A DNA stretch of 10,727 nt from CAYGAW01 sp964347945 (GTDB taxonomy: Bacteria > Chloroflexota > Anaerolineae > UBA7937 > B3-Chlor), in NCBI GenBank assembly GCA_964347945.1, contig CAYGAW010000002.1, positions 1 through 10,727 of the forward strand, written 5' to 3'. The notes below the pieces were generated by a model. That model saw only the letters and a program-made list of their open reading frames with translations, ran no database searches and was not told the origin of the DNA. A program made the position numbers and the translations under genes. Position 1 is the first letter of the stretch; each line of letters starts with the position of its first letter. Shown here piece by piece: positions 6,620-10,727 of this stretch.

Positions 6620-6704
6620 CCATGCTCGCGAAGCGGTTGCTCTCGCACTAGGTAAGTCTCGAGCTGACCTGGACGGAGATCGGCTCCTCGAGCTCGCGCT
6701 GATC
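6576..6704 (+). pseudogene. HEPN (DUF86/HepT-like) toxin, N-terminal fragment only
   Basis: ATG at 6576, with GAGG (6566-6569) six bases upstream, overlaps the end of the MNT frame by 44 bases, as HEPN/MNT pairs commonly do. The frame reads MRRRNWYLSLLHMLDHAREA and then GKSRADLDGDRLLELALI, the first helices of a DUF86/HepT-type HEPN protein. Similarity stops at about residue 43, where the frame runs straight into a lipoprotein signal peptide. The C-terminal half of HepT, with the R-X4-6-H RNase motif and the Tyr that MntA modifies, is missing, so no toxin activity is expected. The fragment now serves as the N-terminus of the fused protein at 6576-7817. Confidence 0.7.
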
Positions 6705-7817
6705 GTATTCCTGTTGCTTTGCATCACCGGCTGCGGCCCCGCCGAGCCCACCGCCACTCCCACACAGACCCCGCCCCCCCTGCCCACGGACACGCCGCCG
6801 CCATTGCCGCCCCTTTCCGGCAGCGGCGGTGGCGCGATCGCCTTCACCTCTTACCGCGATGGCAACTCAGAGATTTATGTCATGACCGCCGATGGCAGCG
6901 ACCAGCGCAACCTAACCAACCATCCGGCATTGGATACAGACCCTGCCTGGTCGCCCGATGGGTCACAGCTTGCCTTCTCGTCCGACCGCCACGGCAATCT
7001 CGAAATCTATGTCATGGATGCCGGTGGCGACAACATTCGCCGACTTACCGACAACCCCAGGATCGACGCAGACCCTACCTGGTCGCCGGATGGCACCCAA
7101 ATCGCCTTCTCGTCTCTGCGAACTGGAAAGTCCCAGGTTTACTTGATGGATGCCGATGGAAGTGGCCTACAGCGGCTGACCCAAAACAGGTACAATGATT
7201 GGGAAATCGACTGGTCTCCCGACGGCGCCCGGATTGCCATGTCTTCCCTAGTGGGAGCCTACGCCAACATCTATACAATCGACGTCAAAGCGGCCTTGCA
7301 AGGGACCGCCGAGAGACAGCAATTGACAGACACCCAGGCCCATGATGGCTTTCCCAGATGGTCCCCCAATGGCTCGCGGATCGCCTTCATTTCCAATCGC
7401 GAGGGGGGCGACAATTGGGAAGTATACGTGATGGATGCGGACGGCAGCAGCCAGCAGCGCCTGACCCACTCGGAGGGAGTGGATGGGATTCCGACCTGGT
7501 CCCCTGATGGCGCCCGGATCGCGTTTGAATCGAATAGGGACGGAAACAATGACATCTACGTCATGGACGCCGATGGAGCCAACGTGCGGCGGCTGACCGA
7601 CAGCACCGCTCGCGACATGTCGCCGGCCTGGAGGCCGCTCCCTCCCACGACGGGTTCGGTGCTGCCGCTGGCCCAGGCTGCCTGTTATCGTTTGCCGGTG
7701 AGGCTAAACTGTGGTATTGGACGCATCCCAAGACAACGGGGGCGCAGTTGGAGTACCGATGATCTTGTGGAGTATCGAGCATACCACGCGTTGCAAGCAG
7801 GGATGGCCCAACCCTAG
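6576..7817 (+). CDS. HEPN-fragment/TolB-like beta-propeller lipoprotein fusion
   Basis: Open frame of 413 aa. Residues 1-43 are a HepT-like fragment. Residues 44-53 (VFLLLCITGC) are the end of a lipoprotein signal peptide with lipobox I-T-G-C53. Then comes a Pro/Thr-rich linker (TPTQTPPPLPTDTPPPLP), common in Chloroflexota surface lipoproteins. From about residue 87 there are six PD40/TolB-type blades of about 43 aa, each with WSPDG-like, IAF and IYVMDADG phrases, ending near AWRP (about base 7635). The original gene probably began a few codons upstream of VFLLL with its own ATG and basic residues; these are lost. The hydrophobic core is preceded by acidic HEPN sequence, so export may fail unless translation starts inside. 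The last ~60 residues do not look like the family and may be another join. Confidence 0.7.
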   Translation: MRRRNWYLSLLHMLDHAREAVALALGKSRADLDGDRLLELALIVFLLLCITGCGPAEPTATPTQTPPPLPTDTPPPLPPLSGSGGGAIAFTSYRDGNSEIYVMTADGSDQRNLTNHPALDTDPAWSPDGSQLAFSSDRHGNLEIYVMDAGGDNIRRLTDNPRIDADPTWSPDGTQIAFSSLRTGKSQVYLMDADGSGLQRLTQNRYNDWEIDWSPDGARIAMSSLVGAYANIYTIDVKAALQGTAERQQLTDTQAHDGFPRWSPNGSRIAFISNREGGDNWEVYVMDADGSSQQRLTHSEGVDGIPTWSPDGARIAFESNRDGNNDIYVMDADGANVRRLTDSTARDMSPAWRPLPPTTGSVLPLAQAACYRLPVRLNCGIGRIPRQRGRSWSTDDLVEYRAYHALQAGMAQP

Positions 7818-7995
7818 AGCTCAGTCGCGCCGAGTAGCGGCGTCGGCTGGAGCGCCTTTTGCGGTGACAGAACCATCAGAACACCCAGGGCAGCGGATTG
7901 AGTACCTTTGTTGTCGTACAGTGGCACGACTTACCTCATGAGACAATCTGCTCAATGGTCTCAAGCTCATCGGCAACCTGCGTGCATACATATGG
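7636..7995. other. Low-similarity stretch at the end of the insert
   Basis: No gene I can support. The plus-strand lipoprotein frame continues to 7817, but its last part reads as low-complexity and Arg-rich. Another plus frame shows a short protein-like run (KLWYWTHPKTTGA, about 7707-7745) before a stop. On the minus strand 7936-7995 gives a 19-residue tail PYVCTQVADELETIEQIVS followed by a stop, which begins exactly at the repeat boundary at 7996. These may be remnants of cut genes; none is recognised. Confidence 0.35.
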
Positions 7996-8332
7996 GCGCC
8001 ATCCCAGCGCCTTCGGCCACCTGCTGTCCGTATTGAACTTCTACCTCTCTCCGCCTGAGGAGATAGCCATCGTAGGTGATCCAGCCGCGGAACAGACCAT
8101 CGAACTGCTGAAGGTGGTCTACGACCACTATCTGCCGAGCAAGGTGGTCGCCGTGGGACTACCAGCCGAGGATACAGAAGCGGTCGTCCCGCTCTTGGCA
8201 GGCAGGAGCCAACTCGACGGGAAGGCCACGGCGTACGTCTGCCGGCGCTTTGTTTGTCAGCGGCCTGTGACCACTCCCACGGAGTTGGCGGCGCAACTGC
8301 GCAGGCACACCGACGAGCGCAGTGCAGTCTGA
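7996..8332 (+). pseudogene. DUF255 protein, C-terminal fragment
   Basis: The frame reads RHPSAFGHLLSVLNFYLSPP at its start, then IAIVGDPAAEQTIELL and TAYVCRRFVCQ, ending at the TGA at 8330-8332. It equals the last ~110 residues of the 691-aa DUF255 protein with 13 changes. The thioredoxin domain and most of the barrel are missing and there is no ribosome site or proper start. The open frame extends upstream to about 7898 only by chance through unrelated sequence. It is a non-functional remnant left at the right end of the rearranged region. Confidence 0.88.
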
Positions 8333-8405
8333 GAGAGGTGGACGTGGCTGCTCGCTTGCGCATTTTCACCAGCGTTGCGCCCGATCTGCGAGCAGAGCGG
8401 GAGAT
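7996..8405 (+). repeat. 410-bp direct repeat, copy 2
   Basis: Second copy of the unit at 5513-5922, ungapped, about 94% identical. Left similarity starts at GCGCCATC (7996) and right similarity ends at GAGAT (8405), after which this copy continues as the intact DUF4062-like gene. Here the DUF255 part is only a tail fragment. Of the 16 codons I see changed between the copies in the DUF255 part, 13 alter the amino acid, which indicates relaxed constraint on at least one copy. Confidence 0.93.
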
Positions 8406-8952
8406 AATCGGCAGAGCCATCGCCAGCCTCCCAGTATCCCTGGGCTGGGTCATCAACTATACCCCGTCGGCTGATGAGGCCCTGGGCCGCGCACTGGATG
8501 CCGTTGCAGCGGCCGACTTCTACATGATCCTGCTGGGCACGGACATCAGGGCCCCTATGGGCTCAGAGTTCGTCGTTGCGCGGCGAACTGGCAAGAGAAT
8601 ACTGGCTTACGTCGAGGACGTTCTCCACACACCGGCCGCACGTGTCTTCATGAGGTATGCCTCTCTCAATTGGCAACACTTTTCGGTCGAAGAGGAACTA
8701 GGCCCACTGCTCCTAAGGGGCCTCGCGGAGCAGATACTTGAGGCAGCAGAGGCCTATCCCATCAGCCCTGTGGACTGGGAAGCTGTGTTGGCGCTGCTGG
8801 AGGAACTCACCGATCAGGAGCAGTTGGAACCAGAAAAGCAGAAGCGTCCGCCAGAATATCGCGGAGCTGGCAAGGACGCGGTGATCGTATCCCCCGAGAG
8901 GGACCTACCACGAGACGGGGTGTTGATAGAGAAGTCGCAGGGATCCAACTGA
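8344..8952 (+). CDS. DUF4062-like (TIR/deoxyribosyltransferase-like) protein, function unknown
   Basis: 202 aa from GTG 8344 (AGAGAGGTGG lies just upstream; GTG 8338 is an alternative). The start VAARLRIFTSVAPDLRAERE resembles the RVFISSTYxDLxxER opening of DUF4062-type proteins. DAVAAADFYMILLGTD (about 52-67), GSEFVVARRTGKRILAYV (about 73-90) match the following strand-helix-strand pattern with a conserved Glu. The last ~60 residues are charged (EEELGPLL, LEELTDQEQLEPEKQKR) and probably helical then disordered. DUF4062 domains often sit at the front of STAND or other effector proteins in conflict systems, but here the domain stands alone with no effector attached. It follows a DUF255 tail and precedes recF by 61 bp. 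Family call from memory and moderately sure; the gene itself looks real. Confidence 0.6.
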   Translation: MAARLRIFTSVAPDLRAEREIIGRAIASLPVSLGWVINYTPSADEALGRALDAVAAADFYMILLGTDIRAPMGSEFVVARRTGKRILAYVEDVLHTPAARVFMRYASLNWQHFSVEEELGPLLLRGLAEQILEAAEAYPISPVDWEAVLALLEELTDQEQLEPEKQKRPPEYRGAGKDAVIVSPERDLPRDGVLIEKSQGSN

Positions 8953-8974
8953 TGCCCAGAGTCTCCCTCTGTCT

Positions 8975-8997
8975 TGGGTGGTTTCTCGGCACACCCA
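8975..8997 (+). repeat. Small inverted repeat before recF
   Basis: TGGGTG (8975-8980) and CACCCA (8992-8997) are complementary around an 11-nt loop, ending 16 bases before the recF ATG. It could shield or space the recF start, or be chance; a six-base stem is weak evidence. Confidence 0.3.
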
Positions 8998-9013
8998 TGC
9001 TCGCAAGAAAGCC

Positions 9014-10255
9014 ATGCGCCTAGCCCACCTATCTTTGACCAACTTCCGAAATTATGTGCGATTGGAATTGGATTTCTCCCAGCCCATCACGCTGCTACAG
9101 GGCGACAACGCGCAGGGAAAGACCAACCTTCTAGAAGCGGCCTACTATCTCGCCACGGCCAGTTCCCCTCGCGCGCGCACCGATCGGGAGTTGATCAACT
9201 GGCTGGCCAACGAGGACGAGATCCCCTTCGCTCGTCTGGAGGCGAAGGTGGAGGGAAGTGATGCTCTACGCGAGGTCAGCATCGTCCTGCTCAGCAACGC
9301 AGACCGGGTGCAGAAGGAGATCAGGATCAATGGGGTCAAGCGACGCGCCTCCGAGCTGATTGGACAGCTCAAGACGGTGCTCTTCATGCCCGAGGACATC
9401 GACCTCATCGCCGGTTCGCCCGACGCCCGACGGAATTATCTCGACACCGCCATCTCGCAGATCGATAGCCGCTACGCACGCTCGCTCTCGCAGTACAACC
9501 GCGTCCTAACCCAAAGGAACAGCCTCCTTCGAACCCTCCGGGAGCGTCCCGGGGATCCGCGCCAGCTCGACTTCTGGGATCGCCGCTTGGTAGAGGAAGG
9601 TGGCCACCTCATAGCCTGGCGTGTGCGAACAGTCGCGGCCTTGGACCAGCTGGTGCAAGACATTCATGCCCGTCTGACCGGAGGGGAGGAGAGACTGCGC
9701 CTCCTCTACAGGTGTAGCCTGCCGCTGGATGGAGAGCAGGGGCGCCAGCTCTATCGCCAACTACCCCTGGCCGCCGCCCGTGCCTCTGAAGAAGAGATGG
9801 GCACTGAGGATACACCCGCTTCGGTCGTGAGGCACATTTTCCAAAGGCAACTGGAGGCTCGTCGTGAGGAGGAGATAGAGCGTGGCATGACCCTCATGGG
9901 CCCCCAGCGCGACGACCTGCGGTTCCTCGTGGGGGGAGTGGACATGTGCACCTACGGCTCGCGGGGGCAGCAGCGCACCATTGCCATCTCGCTGAAGCTC
10001 GCCGAGATGGAGTTGATCCGCGACAAGACGGGGGAGGAGCCCATCCTGCTGCTGGATGACGTGATGTCGGAACTGGACGAGGAGCGTCGGCACCACCTGA
10101 TGGATGCCATTCACGGAGAGCAGCAGGCCATCATTACTGCGTGTGACCTCAGCTCTTTCGCACCCTCCTTCCTGGAGCAAGCCACTCTTTGGAGAATCGA
10201 GGGAGGAAGGATCGAGAGCGTCGCCTACGAGGGCGCTCCACCTACCGGCCCTTGA
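9014..10255 (+). CDS. recF: DNA replication and repair protein RecF
   Basis: 413-aa SMC-like ATPase that binds DNA at gaps and, with RecO and RecR, loads RecA. Walker A is GDNAQGKT (30-37), the ABC-type signature reads GSRGQQRT (about 315-322) and Walker B with the D-loop is ILLLDDVMSELD (about 344-355). The start RLAHLSLTNFRNY is classical. I chose ATG 9014 because it gives the family N-terminus; the in-frame GTG at 8978 would add 12 residues (VSRHTHARKK...) that the family lacks. No good ribosome site precedes 9014 (only AAGAAAG), so expression may depend on read-through from the DUF4062-like gene 61 bp upstream. The 3' end overlaps rsmG on the other strand by 14 bp. It is somewhat longer than the roughly 360-aa enterobacterial protein. 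Confidence 0.95.
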   Translation: MRLAHLSLTNFRNYVRLELDFSQPITLLQGDNAQGKTNLLEAAYYLATASSPRARTDRELINWLANEDEIPFARLEAKVEGSDALREVSIVLLSNADRVQKEIRINGVKRRASELIGQLKTVLFMPEDIDLIAGSPDARRNYLDTAISQIDSRYARSLSQYNRVLTQRNSLLRTLRERPGDPRQLDFWDRRLVEEGGHLIAWRVRTVAALDQLVQDIHARLTGGEERLRLLYRCSLPLDGEQGRQLYRQLPLAAARASEEEMGTEDTPASVVRHIFQRQLEARREEEIERGMTLMGPQRDDLRFLVGGVDMCTYGSRGQQRTIAISLKLAEMELIRDKTGEEPILLLDDVMSELDEERRHHLMDAIHGEQQAIITACDLSSFAPSFLEQATLWRIEGGRIESVAYEGAPPTGP

Positions 10256-10727
10256 GCGGCCGTTTGCCGGGGATGCCCGGACGTCGCGGGTATTTGTCCG
10301 GAGTCGTTCCGACTTTTTCCACCACCACTAGATGGCGCGCATCATCCAGGCCCAGCAGCCGGACCTCCCGCACCTCCTTCAGACGCCCCCCCAGGAGATT
10401 CATTGCCGGTCCAGCGCCCTCCACTTCGTCCTCGATGTCGCCCCCCTTCTGTGCGACAAAGATCCCTTCCACCTTCAGCAGGGGCAGTGCGTACTCCAGC
10501 AGTACTGACAGTTCCGCTACGGCGCGGGCGAGGGCGACATCATAGACTTCACGATGCCCTGCTTGTCTTCCCAGTTCCTCGGCCCTCCCTTGAATTACCT
10601 GCACGTCTCGCAGCCCTAGCTCCTTCACCATGTGCTCTAAGAAAAGAACCTTCTTCCGCGTCGCCTCCAGTAGCGTGAGATGCATCTGAGGGCAGGCTAT
10701 TCTCAGTGGCAGGCCGGGGAAACCGGC
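10242..10727 (-). CDS. rsmG: 16S rRNA (guanine-N7) methyltransferase RsmG, C-terminal part
   Basis: Partial: the 5' part lies beyond the right edge. RsmG (GidB) methylates G527 (E. coli numbering) of 16S rRNA with S-adenosylmethionine. The visible frame begins AGFPGLPLRIACPQMHLTLL, the end of the SAM-binding GxGxGFPG loop and the next strand. It continues with EATRKKVLFLEHM, GRAEELG, YDVALARAVAEL, and the LPLLKVEGIFVAQKGGDIED segment, all in the family order. A few residues after RHLVVVEKV the protein ends GKRPLKGR. It runs convergent to recF, sharing 14 bp at the two 3' ends, so no room for a terminator between them exists. An in-frame ATG at 10685 is internal, not the start. Confidence 0.93.
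   Translation of the reverse strand, partial: AGFPGLPLRIACPQMHLTLLEATRKKVLFLEHMVKELGLRDVQVIQGRAEELGRQAGHREVYDVALARAVAELSVLLEYALPLLKVEGIFVAQKGGDIEDEVEGAGPAMNLLGGRLKEVREVRLLGLDDARHLVVVEKVGTTPDKYPRRPGIPGKRPLKGR

Noticed and set aside
6840..7640. Tandem DNA repeat array
   Set aside because: The periodic similarity of about 130 bp is explained by the six homologous beta-propeller blades of the lipoprotein, not by a non-coding satellite.
5923..7995. Insertion sequence or integron-type element carrying the insert
   Set aside because: No transposase or integrase frame, and no terminal inverted repeats were seen; only the long direct repeats mark the borders.
7821..8456. Minus-strand open frame of 211 codons across repeat copy 2
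   Set aside because: Composition is Arg/Ser/Pro-rich shadow coding; a related shadow frame also appears opposite copy 1 (5731-5955), so it follows from the repeat, not from a gene.

Overview
The window looks like a chromosomal segment of a moderately GC-rich bacterium, most likely a member of the Chloroflexota. This is an inference from protein style: a lipoprotein with a Pro/Thr-rich linker and six TolB/PD40-type blades, a PadR regulator with an Arg/Gly-rich start, and the general character of DnaN, TyrS and RecF. No rRNA or tRNA gene is present to confirm it.

Left part (1-2547). A minus-strand pair, a PadR regulator and the start of a DUF4213/DUF364 protein overlapping by four bases (TCAT on the plus strand), runs off the left edge. 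A roughly 225 bp AT-rich divergent region follows. It holds a near-consensus sigma-70 promoter (TTGACA-17-TATACT) for dnaN, the beta sliding clamp. After dnaN comes a 569 bp gap without a convincing gene. It contains two strong tandem inverted repeats, a second good promoter (TTGCCC-17-TATAAT), and a roughly 240-nt leader for tyrS that can form several hairpins, some mutually exclusive.

Middle (2548-5849). tyrS (tyrosyl-tRNA synthetase) and a 691-aa DUF255/YyaL-type protein with a thioredoxin-like CHWC motif overlap (TTGA) and look translationally coupled.

Rearranged zone (5513-8405). A 410-bp direct repeat, about 94% identical and without indels, covers the end of the DUF255 gene, its short spacer and the first ~20 codons of the next gene (DUF4062-like). 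The copies flank about 2.07 kb of foreign or remodelled DNA made of gene pieces: a third, more diverged DUF255 tail fused in frame to the DUF4062-like start; an MNT nucleotidyltransferase with an apparent -1 frameshift; its HEPN (DUF86/HepT-like) partner cut after about 43 codons and fused in frame into the signal peptide of a six-bladed TolB-like lipoprotein; and a short unexplained stretch. I see no transposase or integrase in the insert.

Right part (8344-10727). The intact DUF4062-like gene is followed by recF and, convergently and overlapping by 14 bp, by the C-terminal part of rsmG on the minus strand. dnaN, recF and rsmG are genes that often cluster near replication origins, but no dnaA gene or convincing DnaA-box cluster is in view. 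The simplest reading is an ancestral order dnaN - tyrS - DUF255 - DUF4062-like - recF, into which an accessory module was inserted at the DUF255/DUF4062 junction.
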